Shown here piece by piece: positions 34,715 to 44,138 of a stretch of 64,000 bases of DNA. Source of the stretch: Oscillospiraceae bacterium (GTDB lineage Bacteria > Bacillota > Clostridia > Oscillospirales > Ruminococcaceae). Location: contig JAJQHJ010000024.1 of assembly GCA_021199795.1 (NCBI GenBank), positions 1-64,000 of the forward strand. The letters are read 5' to 3'. The notes beneath the pieces are model-generated. The model had not been told where the DNA came from and made no database searches. It worked only from the letters and a program-made list of their open reading frames with translations. The position numbers and the translations under genes are program-made. Every line of letters starts with the position of its first letter. The first letter of the stretch is position 1.

Positions 34715-35761
34715 ATGTCTACATCAAAATTTTTCAAAGGCAAAACACTTATGATCACAGGAGGCACAGGCAGCTTCGGATCCACAGTTCTGAAGCATTT
34801 TCTGGACTCCGACTTAAAAGAAATCCGTATCTTCTCTCGTGATGAGAAAAAGCAGGATGATATGCGACATGACCTGCAAGCAAAGCATCCGGAGCTGGCT
34901 TCCAAAGTGAAGTTCTACATTGGTGACGTTCGCAATATGCGTTCTGTGGAAGATGCTGTTCAGGGGGTAGATTATATCTTCCATGCGGCGGCGTTGAAGC
35001 AGGTTCCGTCTTGTGAATTCTTCCCTATGGAGGCTGTAAGAACTAACGTTGAGGGAACAGATAACGTCCTTCATGCGGCCGTTGCTGCGGGAGTTCAGCG
35101 CGTTGTGTGCCTTTCCACAGATAAAGCAGCCTATCCGATAAACGCCATGGGAATATCTAAAGCCATGATGGAAAAGGTCATAGGAGCAAACGCAAGGGTA
35201 GCGGCAGGGAAGACTACTATTTGCTGTACTCGTTACGGTAATGTAATGTGTTCTCGCGGCTCTGTTATCCCGCTATTTATTGACCAGATTAAGGCAGGAA
35301 ACCCGGTTACTATTACAGACCCGAATATGACTCGTTTTTTGATGAATCTCGATGAAGCTGTTGCTCTTGTAATGTTTGCTTTCGAGCATGGTGAACCGGG
35401 TGACCTTTTTGTCCAAAAGTCTGATGCCAGCACTATTGGCGACCTCGCAAAAGCTGTACAGAAATTGTTCGGAGATACTGGCACTCGTATTATCGGTACT
35501 CGCCATGGCGAGAAACTGTACGAGACTTTAATGACAAATGAAGAGTGCGTACGCAGTGTGGACATGGGTGACTATTACAGAGTCTTGCCAGACGGACGCG
35601 ATTTAAACTATGATAAATTCTTCGTTCAGGGTCAGGTACATACGATGGCAAACGAGGCATACACATCTCATAACACGAGAAGACTTAATGTAGATGAAAC
35701 TGTGAATAAGATTCTGACTGCTGACTACGTGAAAGAAGCATTGGAAAGTTGGAAGAAATGA
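34715..35761 (+). CDS. capE: UDP-GlcNAc 4,6-dehydratase/5-epimerase, CapE type
   Basis: The 348-aa SDR enzyme has GGTGSFGSTVLKHFL, SRDEKKQDDMRHDL, and ALKQVPSCEFFPMEAV, the CapE/FlaA1-like pattern in which the usual catalytic Tyr is shifted. It starts UDP-N-acetyl-L-fucosamine synthesis from UDP-GlcNAc. CapF and CapG homologues follow, completing the three-step route known from Staphylococcus aureus type 5 and 8 capsule. Confidence 0.92.
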   Translation: MSTSKFFKGKTLMITGGTGSFGSTVLKHFLDSDLKEIRIFSRDEKKQDDMRHDLQAKHPELASKVKFYIGDVRNMRSVEDAVQGVDYIFHAAALKQVPSCEFFPMEAVRTNVEGTDNVLHAAVAAGVQRVVCLSTDKAAYPINAMGISKAMMEKVIGANARVAAGKTTICCTRYGNVMCSRGSVIPLFIDQIKAGNPVTITDPNMTRFLMNLDEAVALVMFAFEHGEPGDLFVQKSDASTIGDLAKAVQKLFGDTGTRIIGTRHGEKLYETLMTNEECVRSVDMGDYYRVLPDGRDLNYDKFFVQGQVHTMANEAYTSHNTRRLNVDETVNKILTADYVKEALESWKK

Positions 35762-35797
35762 CAATAGAACAAGAAGCAAAGAGTGGTGGCTACATCG

Positions 35798-37015
35798 ATG
35801 AACATACTAATAACCGGTGCAGAAGGCATGGTCGGAACAGCTCTGACAGCCAATCTAAAGAATATACGAGATGGTAAAAACCGTACCAGACCCAATATCC
35901 ACATAGACAACATCTACGAATACGACATCACTTCTACAGCAGAGGAGTTAGACTATTTCTGTGGGAAGGCAGACTTTGTATTCAATCTTGCGGGAGTGAA
36001 CCGCCCGGAGAATCCGGAAGACTTCATGAGCGGAAATGCCGGGTTTGCTTCCTTACTTCTTAATACACTCAAAAAGCACTACAGCAAAGCTCCTGTCATG
36101 CTCTCTTCATCTATACAGGCGACGCTATCCGGACGTTTTTCGGGTTCCGAGTATGGTAAATCCAAACTCGCCGGAGAAGAACTGTTTTTTGACTATGCCA
36201 AAGAAACTGGTTGTAAAGTAGCGGTTTACCGCTTTCCGAATTTGATGGGTCACAGCCGCCCGAAGTATAACTCTGCTGTGTCAACTTTCTGTTGGGCTGT
36301 GGCAAACGATGAGCCGTATACTGTGAACGATAGGAGTACCGAGCTTGAGTTACTCTATATTGATGATTTGGTTGAAGGCATGTTTGATCTCTTGGAGGGT
36401 AAAGAACAACATTGTGAGGTTGATGGCGCGGAGACGGTGCTAAAAGACGACGGGAGATACTGTTGCGTACCTGTAACACATAAAGTGACTTTGGGAGAGA
36501 TAGTTGACTTGCTTCAAGAGTTCAAGAAACAGCCGGAAACACTGATGATACCGAAGATGCCGGAGGGTAGCTTCGCTAAAAAGCTATACTCTCTGTACCT
36601 GACATATCTTCCCGCCGAGAAGTTCAAATACGAACTGAAAATGCACTGTGACGATAGAGGTTCTTTTACAGAACTGCTTCACACCGCAGATTGTGGACAG
36701 GTCAGTGTCAATATAAGTAAGCCGGGAATTACAAAAGGACAGCACTGGCACAATAGTAAATGGGAGCTGTTCATTGTGGTGGCTGGACATGGATTGATTC
36801 AGGAGAGAAATATCTTCACAGGCGAGACTGTGGAATTTGAAGTGAGCGGAGATAAAATTGAAGTTGTTCACATGATTCCGGGGTGGACACACAGTATCAC
36901 AAATCTGAGTGAGACAGAGAATTTGATTACGGTGATGACCTGTAATGAGATATTTGATGCGAATAGACCGGATACATTTTATGAGCCTGTAGTAATAGAG
37001 GAGAAAATACTATGA
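35798..37015 (+). CDS. capF: CapF-type reductase/epimerase with C-terminal cupin
   Basis: The 405-aa protein has an SDR N-terminus (NILITGAEGMVGTALTANL, FNLAGVNRPENPEDF, EYGKSKLAGEELFF) and a cupin C-terminus (GQHWHNSKWELFIVV, MIPGWTHSITNLSE). CapF acts second in UDP-L-FucNAc synthesis, performing 3-epimerisation in the cupin and 4-reduction in the SDR domain. ATG 35798 is preferred; a GTG at 35783 is possible. It overlaps capG by 4 bp. Confidence 0.92.
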   Translation: MNILITGAEGMVGTALTANLKNIRDGKNRTRPNIHIDNIYEYDITSTAEELDYFCGKADFVFNLAGVNRPENPEDFMSGNAGFASLLLNTLKKHYSKAPVMLSSSIQATLSGRFSGSEYGKSKLAGEELFFDYAKETGCKVAVYRFPNLMGHSRPKYNSAVSTFCWAVANDEPYTVNDRSTELELLYIDDLVEGMFDLLEGKEQHCEVDGAETVLKDDGRYCCVPVTHKVTLGEIVDLLQEFKKQPETLMIPKMPEGSFAKKLYSLYLTYLPAEKFKYELKMHCDDRGSFTELLHTADCGQVSVNISKPGITKGQHWHNSKWELFIVVAGHGLIQERNIFTGETVEFEVSGDKIEVVHMIPGWTHSITNLSETENLITVMTCNEIFDANRPDTFYEPVVIEEKIL

Positions 37016-38190
37016 TTAGAACTGACTACTCGGATGTCAAGTGGAAAGAAAATGGTAAGTTGAAGCTTTTGATTATTGTTGGGACAAGACCTGAGATAAT
37101 AAGACTATCTGCTGTGATTAATAAATGCCGTATGTACTTTGATACTATTTTGGCACACACCGGGCAGAATTACGACTATAACTTAAACGGCATCTTTTTC
37201 AGTGACCTAAAAGTGGATGATCCGGAAGTGTATATGGATGCTGTGGGCGATGACCTTGGGGCAACGATTGGTAATATCATCAACTGTTCGTATAAGCTTA
37301 TTACTACTATTAAACCTGATGCTGTGTTGATTCTTGGAGACACAAACAGTTGTCTTTCTGCGATTTCGGCGAAGAGATTACACATCCCGATTTTCCATAT
37401 GGAAGCAGGTAACCGCTGTAAGGATGAGTGTCTCCCGGAGGAGACGAACCGCCGCATCGTAGACATTATATCTGATGTGAACATGGCGTACAGCGAACAT
37501 GCCAGAAATTATCTGCATGAGTGCGGACTGCCAAAAGAGCGTGTCTATGTTACAGGTTCTCCGATGGCAGAGGTACTACATAATAATCTTGAGAAGATTG
37601 AGAATTCTGATATACATAGTAGGCTTGGACTGGAAAAGGGCAAATACATCCTGCTTTCTGCGCATCGTGAAGAGAACATTGACACTGAGAAGAACTTCCT
37701 CAGTCTTTTCACAGCCATTAACAAAATGGCGGAGAAGTATGATATGCCGATTCTGTATTCCTGTCATCCAAGAAGCAAGAAGAGGCTTGAAACGTCAGGA
37801 TTCCAATTAGATGAGAGGATTATTCAGCATGAACCACTCGGTTTCCACGATTATAACTGCCTGCAGATGAATGCTTTTGCCGTAGTTTCTGATTCCGGCA
37901 CTTTGCCGGAGGAGAGTAGCTTTTTCACATCTATTGGGCATCCGTTCCCAGCTGTGTGTATACGCACGAGTACTGAGCGACCGGAAGCGTTGGATAAGGC
38001 GTGCTTTATTCTTGCGGGAATTGACACGGTTAGCTTACTTCAAGCAGTAGATACGGCGGTAGAAATGAATAATAACGGCGATTACGGAATCCCTGTACCG
38101 GATTATATCGAGGAAAATGTAAGCACGAAAGTGGTCAAGATTATCCAGAGTTATACACGGGTTGTGGATAAGATGGTGTGGAGAAAATAG
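37012..38190 (+). CDS. capG: UDP-N-acetylglucosamine 2-epimerase, non-hydrolysing, CapG type
   Basis: The 392-aa enzyme shows LLIIVGTRPEIIRLSAVI, HTGQNYDYNLNGIFF, HMEAGNRCKDECLPEETNRRIVD and LSAHREENID of the WecB/CapG family. In this context it makes UDP-L-FucNAc in the last step of the CapE-F-G route. The ATGA overlap with capF indicates coupled translation. Confidence 0.94.
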   Translation: MIRTDYSDVKWKENGKLKLLIIVGTRPEIIRLSAVINKCRMYFDTILAHTGQNYDYNLNGIFFSDLKVDDPEVYMDAVGDDLGATIGNIINCSYKLITTIKPDAVLILGDTNSCLSAISAKRLHIPIFHMEAGNRCKDECLPEETNRRIVDIISDVNMAYSEHARNYLHECGLPKERVYVTGSPMAEVLHNNLEKIENSDIHSRLGLEKGKYILLSAHREENIDTEKNFLSLFTAINKMAEKYDMPILYSCHPRSKKRLETSGFQLDERIIQHEPLGFHDYNCLQMNAFAVVSDSGTLPEESSFFTSIGHPFPAVCIRTSTERPEALDKACFILAGIDTVSLLQAVDTAVEMNNNGDYGIPVPDYIEENVSTKVVKIIQSYTRVVDKMVWRK

Positions 38191-38224
38191 CTTGCTTATA
38201 ACTTAATATTATGGGGGAAAGAAT

Positions 38225-39252
38225 ATGGAAACAACGCGCAAGAATTACGACTCAATAGATTTACTTAAGGCAGTATTATCCCTATTTGTCGTCCTTATAC
38301 ATGTGAATCCGTTCGGGGGGTACTCAAAAATTGCATCTATCCTGTTGTAAGGATAGCAGTGCCTCTGTTTTTTGTAATAAGTGGCTATTTATTCTTTGTC
38401 AAGCTGAATGGCGATCCTGAGCACGACAAAAAGCGGCTGATTCGATTTGTAAAGCGGGACATGCAACTTTATTTGTTTTGGTTTATAGTCTTGCTACCAA
38501 TTACGCTATACCAGAAGCAATGTTTTACACAGTCAATGCTTTACGGAATCTTGCAGATTGTAAAAGGATTCGTATTTGGGTCAACTTTCAGTGCTTCATG
38601 GTACTTGATGGCTCTTGTCGAGGGAGTACTGATTATAAACTTCTTGAGTAAGAAGCTCCCAACGAAAGCACTGTTGTGTATAACCGGGCTTATCCAGATT
38701 GTTTGTTGCCTTGCAAGTAATTATAGATGGCTTTTCGCAGAGGATGGACTCTTCATACAGATAGTTTCCTTGTACCCGGGAACTATTTATAACAGTTTTT
38801 TGACTGGTTTGTGGTGGCTTACTCTTGGTAAGTACATCGCGGAGAAAGAAAAAGAGAGTAACGCAGTCGAGATAAAAGCACTACCAGTATTCATAATAAT
38901 TGGTCTAGTAGCACTTTATGCCGAACAGGCACTCATATATAGATTGGATTGTTCATATGCAAATGACGTCTATTTTCTTCTGACACCAGTTGTAATTCCA
39001 ACGTTTTTATGTGTGAAGAATTGTAACATGAGAATTCGCCATGCCGAGTGCCTGCGTTCCTTTTCAACGATTACATATTGCACACATGTGGCGTTTGGTG
39101 CTGTATATAAATTTATTGTACGTCGTGTTTTTGACGTGGAGATGATGGCAATTGTGTTTGTGGCTACGTTGATTTCGTGCTGTATTTTGGCTATTGTCAT
39201 AAATGTATTTGAAAAGAAAAAAGTTTTTTCATGGCTGCGATATTCACATTGA
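38225..39252 (+). pseudogene. Acyltransferase family 3 gene switched off at a G6 run
   Basis: ATG 38225 with GGGGGAAAG upstream starts NYDSIDLLKAVLSLFVVLIHVNPFGG and stops at TAA 38348. The family continuation (PVVRIAVPLFFVISGYLFF and about 300 further residues with many membrane helices) lies in another frame to 39252. Changing GGGGGG (38315-38320) to seven G gives one uninterrupted protein of about 342 aa with a normal family N-terminus. Everything else in the gene looks intact, which fits a phase-variable O-acetyltransferase in the off state. Confidence 0.88.
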
Positions 39253-39390
39253 GGATATGAAATTTGAAAAAGTATATTATCTCAAAGCGGAGACTGCCCT
39301 TTGTTATTTCACTTTCCTCTATAGCATTCCAAAGCTTCTCCGATTCTTTCATTCTGGCGGGACATTTTCAGTGGAATGCTTATGAAAAGA

Positions 39391-39544
39391 GATAATCAAA
39401 GAAGCCATCGCTGTTGCAAAATCATTTGGCAACAGAAAATCCGAAAAATTCTGAACTTTTCGAGAATGCACAAAAATGAAAGCCATCTCAGGCACTGAAG
39501 CTAAATACGTTTAGAAAAACTATGGTGGGAGATAGTTAGAATAA
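39391..39544 (+). repeat. Diverged copy of the IME right end with degenerate att core
   Basis: The segment aligns with 14428-14593: shared pieces include ATAATCAA-GAAGCC, GCAAAATCATTTGGCAACA, AATGAAAGC, AAATACGTTTAG and AAAACTATGG-GGGAGA. The core reads GATAGTTAGAATAA versus GAGAGTGGGAATAA. It marks the far end of the EPS region and suggests a second, decayed element of the same family. Confidence 0.75.
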
Positions 39545-39597
39545 TTCGTATTTGGATTGGCAAACTGCACCATCGTTTGCTTCGTAAACCCGGAAAG

Positions 39598-39677
39598 GCA
39601 CCCTTTTGTGGGTGCTTTTTTGCAGGGCTAATTTTAGGACTGATATTTGGTTTTGAACAGGTATCAGTCCTCTTTTT
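39598..39677 (+). terminator. Two consecutive terminators after the EPS region
   Basis: GCACCC-TTTTGT-GGGTGC followed by six T (39598-39621), then AGGACTGATA/TATCAGTCCT followed by CTTTTT (39636-39677). They close the EPS transcription unit. Confidence 0.85.
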
Positions 39678-39691
39678 AGGACAAACTTTGA

Positions 39692-39720
39692 TTGACGCGA
39701 CTATTTTTGGGTGATACAAT
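39692..39720 (+). promoter_or_regulatory. Promoter before a short membrane-peptide ORF
   Basis: TTGACG (39692-39697) and TACAAT (39715-39720) have a 17-bp spacer. Confidence 0.55.
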
Positions 39721-39801
39721 GAAATCAAAATTGTTGAAATAAGCTTAGAGATGAGCGAAAGCAAAAGTGCAAGCCTTGCTTGATGACAATGAGGTGGATG
39801 C

Positions 39802-39900
39802 ATGAAACTCTCGAGAACCTTATCGAAAATCAGCATCCTGCTTTCGGCATTCACGATTATTTTGTTGTCGGTTTCGATTCTCAGAAGCATTAGGAAGTGA
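39802..39900 (+). CDS. Possible 32-aa membrane peptide
   Basis: ATG 39802 with GAGGTGG upstream encodes a basic start (MKLSRTLSK), one hydrophobic stretch (ILLSAFTIILLSVSIL) and a basic end. A promoter lies about 80 bp upstream. It may be a real small membrane peptide or the signal-peptide remnant of a lost exported protein; the following sequence is a gene fragment. Confidence 0.4.
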   Translation: MKLSRTLSKISILLSAFTIILLSVSILRSIRK

Positions 39901-39951
39901 TATTATGGTACGCTAAAGGAGTCAAAATTCCAGAGGTTCAGAGCGAATTAG

Positions 39952-40311
39952 GATTTTTCGGAAGCAGAGCTTCATTGGAAAGATTATATCGACAATATCA
40001 CCGGCTCATATCAAGGTCTTCGTGATTACAGAGAGTATCTCCACAAAGAGCTAGCCAAGTCTGAGGCGGAGCTCTGCGACATTGAGCACGCTATCGAGTT
40101 CTTCAATTACAGTGCCAGTGACGGTTACAAGATGAGCAAGATGCTCCATGACTGCCGGGTCAGGCGAATGGGAATCAAGAACGACCTCCACAAGGTGAGC
40201 GCAATTCTGGACACAAGCTACAAGCAGAAAGCTTCCGGCAAAACTGAGCGGTTTCGGTCGCTCTTTTGCCCATTTCGATATTGCTTTATTCTGGATTTTG
40301 TGCTACAATAA
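39952..40311 (+). pseudogene. 5'-truncated hypothetical gene fragment
   Basis: An open frame without a start codon runs from TAG 39949 to TAA 40309 and codes a helical, charged sequence (DYREYLHKELAKSEAELCD, HAIEFFNYSASDGYKMSKM). I do not recognise the family. The upstream part is missing or stopped, and the end carries the promoter of the methyltransferase gene. It is probably a relic at the island border. Confidence 0.5.
40281..40309 (+). promoter_or_regulatory. Promoter of the restriction-modification genes
   Basis: TTGCTT (40281-40286) and TACAAT (40304-40309) are 17 bp apart, 26 bp before the methyltransferase ATG. Confidence 0.65.
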
Positions 40312-40334
40312 ACCCGTAGATTCTAGGAAAGAAG

Positions 40335-42902
40335 ATGCATGTAGTGGCAAACGAAATGACAGCAAATAACAGACCCACATACATTAGCCTATTCAGCGGT
40401 GCAGGTGTGGGCTGTTATGGTTTTAAGCTGGAGAATTTTGATTGTGTTGCCACAAATGAACTTATTGCAAGAAGATTGGATGTTCAGAGATATAACAACA
40501 AGTGCAAATACGAAAGCGGATATATCTGTGGAGATATAACGGAGGACAGAACTAAAGCAGCACTCTACTCGCAGATTGATATGTGGCGGGAGAAAGAAAA
40601 TGTTTCTCGGATTGACGTTGTAATAGCGACTCCGCCATGTCAGGGAATGTCTGTAGCCAATCACAAGAAGAGCTCAACGGAAATCATAAGAAATTCGTTG
40701 GTTATTGAGTCTATCAGGATCATAAAGAAAATCCATCCCCGGTTCTTTATTTTTGAGAATGTACCTGCGTTTATGAAGACAATCTGCACTGACATTGACG
40801 GCACCGATAAGCCGATAGCTGAAGCTATCGAAAAGAATCTCGGCATGGAATATTCGTATGTGTCCCGGGTTATAAACTTCAAAAATTATGGTGCTTGCTC
40901 AAGCAGGCAAAGGACTCTGGTAATAGGCGTTTCCAAAGATTATGCCGATGAAGTGTCGCCATTGGAATTATACCCCGACCGAGTTGAGGAAAAAACGCTC
41001 CGACAGGTGATTGGAGACCTGAAGCCACTGGACGAGTACGGCGAGATTGATGAAAACGATATTTATCATTCTTTCAGAGCATATCCCAAGCACATGAGAG
41101 CTTGGATTTCCGACCTGAGAGAGGGGGAATCGGCTTTCGATAACGATGATGATTTAAAGAAACCCCATCAGATTAAAAACGGAGAAATTGTCATCAATCA
41201 GCGCAAAAATGGCGATAAATACAGGCGTCAATTCTGGGACAAGGTCGGACCGTGTATTCACACAAGAAATGACCAACTTGCAAGCCAGAACACAATCCAT
41301 CCACATGACGACAGAGTTTTCAGTATAAGAGAGCTCATGCTTATGATGACAGTTCCCAAGTCATTCAAGTGGGCGGATGCTGATCTGGACACATTGAATA
41401 GTCTTCCCGCCACACAGAAAAGAGAGTTTCTGAAAAAAGAGGAGATCAAAATAAGGCAATCATTGGGAGAAGCAGTTCCAACGGCTATCTTCCAGTCTGT
41501 TGCAAGCAAAATTGCCGATGTACTGAGGCATAAACCGATGAATATGGCAACGATCAATAAGATTGTCAGAGAGTATGACTTGTCAAATCCGGAAAAGCTA
41601 AAGAATTTTATAAACGATAACTCTTTTTCATTGTCGACCACAACGCTGGGAAGAATCGCCGAAACGGCAAACACGAGCCGAACGGATAATGCAGCCTTTT
41701 CTACAAGTAAGACGCTCATCACGGAAATGATGAAATCCTTGCCGGACACAGATCAGGAAACGGTTAGAATACTTGAGCCGTCTGTCGGCGTAGGAAACTT
41801 TATTCCTCTTATCGTAAAGAAATTTGAGGGCAAAAAGCTGATTATAGATGTTGTCGATATCGACAAGCATAGCCTGGAAATTGCAAAGCCTCTCCTTGAG
41901 CGTTATGATATTCCCGATAATTGCACTATCAACTTTATTTCAGATGATTTTTTATTACATGATTTTGAAGAGAGATACGATTATGTGATCGGCAATCCGC
42001 CATTTTACAAGATGAAAGCGGATAACCCGTTGCTGAACGTATATCGCAGGAAAGCAATAAACAAGGACACCACCAATATCTGCTCGTTCTTCCTGGATAA
42101 GGCGTTGAGTATCGGAAACTACGTCGCGTTGGTATTCCCTAAGTTTTTGCTGAATACGCCGGAGTTCGCCAGAACACGAGGCTATCTTTCTGAAAAAGCC
42201 GTTGAGTGCATCATTGATTTTGGTGAAAAGGGATTTCCGGGAGTACTTGTTGAAACAGTGGCGATTTTTGTGAATAATCAGAGTCGCCCGGCAAAAACCC
42301 ATGTGATTTCGGTCACCAATGGTACAGATATCCTGCAACCTCAAATCTATATCTTTGACAAAAAGCTCCCATACTGGATCATTTACCGGAACAGTGAGTT
42401 TGACAACGTTTGCAGAAAAATGGATTTCAATGTTTTCAAGGTTTTTCGCGACAGACAAATAACGAACAAACTATTGTCAGATACCGGAGAAATAAGGGTT
42501 TTAAAATCCCGGAATATCAGCGATGACGGCAAAGCTATAATCGATATTGAGGGCTATGATTCGTATATATCGCATGAATCCGCCGAAGCTCTTTCGGTTT
42601 ATGAGTTTCTTCAAAGAGATGATGTATACCTCACTCCTAATATGACATATAAGCCCCGTATGATGAGAAAGCCAAAAGGCGTTCTTGTTAACGGTTCCGT
42701 AGCTATTCTTATCCTTAAGGATGATATAATTCTCACCGAAGAGCAGATGGAGTACTTTTCCACCTCTGAATACAGAAGCTTCTATCAGATAGCGAGAAAT
42801 TATCAGACAAGGTCTCTGAACGTGGATGCCTGCTCGGTGTTCTTCTATGGATTATTGAGGAAAACGGAAAAAGCGGAACCGATCACGGAAGAGTTTGAAT
42901 GA
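40335..42902 (+). CDS. Fused C5-cytosine / N6-adenine DNA methyltransferase
   Basis: The 855-aa protein is two enzymes in one chain. Residues 16-400 are a C5-cytosine methyltransferase with motif I YISLFSGAGVGC, catalytic Cys102 in TPPCQG, motif VI FENVPAF, RQRTLVIGV and motif X GEAVPTAIFQSVASKI. Residues 450-855 are an N6-adenine methyltransferase with motif I ILEPSVGVGNF (about 480) and NPPF at 554-557. Such fusions protect an asymmetric site whose strands need different modifications; the Esp3I-type systems are a known case. The nuclease gene follows 21 bp later. The target sequence cannot be read directly. Confidence 0.88.
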   Translation: MHVVANEMTANNRPTYISLFSGAGVGCYGFKLENFDCVATNELIARRLDVQRYNNKCKYESGYICGDITEDRTKAALYSQIDMWREKENVSRIDVVIATPPCQGMSVANHKKSSTEIIRNSLVIESIRIIKKIHPRFFIFENVPAFMKTICTDIDGTDKPIAEAIEKNLGMEYSYVSRVINFKNYGACSSRQRTLVIGVSKDYADEVSPLELYPDRVEEKTLRQVIGDLKPLDEYGEIDENDIYHSFRAYPKHMRAWISDLREGESAFDNDDDLKKPHQIKNGEIVINQRKNGDKYRRQFWDKVGPCIHTRNDQLASQNTIHPHDDRVFSIRELMLMMTVPKSFKWADADLDTLNSLPATQKREFLKKEEIKIRQSLGEAVPTAIFQSVASKIADVLRHKPMNMATINKIVREYDLSNPEKLKNFINDNSFSLSTTTLGRIAETANTSRTDNAAFSTSKTLITEMMKSLPDTDQETVRILEPSVGVGNFIPLIVKKFEGKKLIIDVVDIDKHSLEIAKPLLERYDIPDNCTINFISDDFLLHDFEERYDYVIGNPPFYKMKADNPLLNVYRRKAINKDTTNICSFFLDKALSIGNYVALVFPKFLLNTPEFARTRGYLSEKAVECIIDFGEKGFPGVLVETVAIFVNNQSRPAKTHVISVTNGTDILQPQIYIFDKKLPYWIIYRNSEFDNVCRKMDFNVFKVFRDRQITNKLLSDTGEIRVLKSRNISDDGKAIIDIEGYDSYISHESAEALSVYEFLQRDDVYLTPNMTYKPRMMRKPKGVLVNGSVAILILKDDIILTEEQMEYFSTSEYRSFYQIARNYQTRSLNVDACSVFFYGLLRKTEKAEPITEEFE

Positions 42903-42923
42903 CGGAAAGGAGCGAAAGACACA

Positions 42924-44138
42924 TTGACACAACAGGACGTAATTGATTTTTGCAATCAGTACAACTACGATATCCGACAAAGTCATAATGGCAGATGGAT
43001 TGACCAGAAATGCGCCCCTGATGTGGTGGCTGCCATTGCAGATTTCATTTGCAACTATGTTGATCAGGACATTAATTGCACATTTACATCATTGGACATA
43101 TGGCACTCTGAATATGCTATTCAAAACGTTGACGATATTTTCAGAAAGCCGGGAGTTGAACAGGAATCTGCCAAGAACGAATACGACAAATTCTTTCAGC
43201 AACCGATGGAAATGTTGGCAAACGCCAGAGTTCTGAATAAGACCAAGAGGGGACATCGGAATCTGTATCAGGTCAACAATGTCGATGTTCTCGAATATAT
43301 CGCTCTCAGGGAGAGAAATGCGCTGATTTTCCTGGAGACGTATATTGAGAAAACATTGAGAGACAGCGGCATTTATCCTGCTTTTGAAGAATTCTTTGAA
43401 GAGCAGACCAAGGAAGCTTATAATCATCTGAAAGAAACGTATTCGGACTTTATAATCGAGAATACGAAAATAAATGGCAAAGTTGAGTGCAATCGAATTT
43501 TTATCAAAGTTCTGAATCCACTGGCTTATCTAAATCATTCCAAGGGCACTGAGCGTGGGCAGATATCCGAACAGCCTATTACCTACGATATGCTCATGTA
43601 CAACCGCTTAAATTTCAGAGACATTTATGCCGATAAGCCGAGAAATATGACGAGGAGAGAATACGCCGCGACGCACCCTGTCACTGTTAATGAAAATTAC
43701 TATCATTATCAGTCGAGAAGAGCTAAAAGCTCCCTGCGTCGATTCAACGAACAGTATCGCGCCGGGAGAACAGAGCACCTTGAAGCTGCTTATATGGGAG
43801 AAATGGCAACTCAGATGCACCATATCTTTCCGGAGGCTGACTACCCGGGAATCTGTTACTATCTAGAGAACATAATCGCGCTTACTCCGTCACAGCATAT
43901 GAATCATGCCCATCCGAACGGGCGTACTCAGGAAATAGACGAGCAGTATCAGCACCTGCTTCTTCTCTCAAAAGCAGACCGCGTTCAGGAAAACCTGACC
44001 GATACCAACGTAGAGACCATCTATGAATTCGCGAATTTTCTGTTTGTCCTGAAAGTTGGATTTGACGATGACGATATTCTTGATATTGCTGACATGGACT
44101 TTAACTCGGTGGTGAATGTGATAAATGTGCACTATTAA
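42924..44138 (+). CDS. HNH-family restriction endonuclease, partner of the fused methyltransferase
   Basis: The 404-aa protein has a C-terminal HNH-type site: MATQMHHIFPEADYP (His299-His300), then LENIIALTPSQHMNHAHPNG. The N-terminal part is probably the DNA-recognition domain and shows no named motif. HNH nucleases of the Eco31I/Esp3I type IIS group pair with m5C plus m6A methyltransferases, so this pair may be of that kind, although it is shorter than I would expect. The start is TTG 42924 with AAAGGAG upstream. Its end overlaps the next gene. Confidence 0.75.
   Translation: MTQQDVIDFCNQYNYDIRQSHNGRWIDQKCAPDVVAAIADFICNYVDQDINCTFTSLDIWHSEYAIQNVDDIFRKPGVEQESAKNEYDKFFQQPMEMLANARVLNKTKRGHRNLYQVNNVDVLEYIALRERNALIFLETYIEKTLRDSGIYPAFEEFFEEQTKEAYNHLKETYSDFIIENTKINGKVECNRIFIKVLNPLAYLNHSKGTERGQISEQPITYDMLMYNRLNFRDIYADKPRNMTRREYAATHPVTVNENYYHYQSRRAKSSLRRFNEQYRAGRTEHLEAAYMGEMATQMHHIFPEADYPGICYYLENIIALTPSQHMNHAHPNGRTQEIDEQYQHLLLLSKADRVQENLTDTNVETIYEFANFLFVLKVGFDDDDILDIADMDFNSVVNVINVHY

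Noticed and set aside
39203..39385. Short open frame after the acyltransferase as a separate gene.
   Set aside because: It has no ribosome binding site or domain, overlaps the acyltransferase end, and runs into the mobile-element end.
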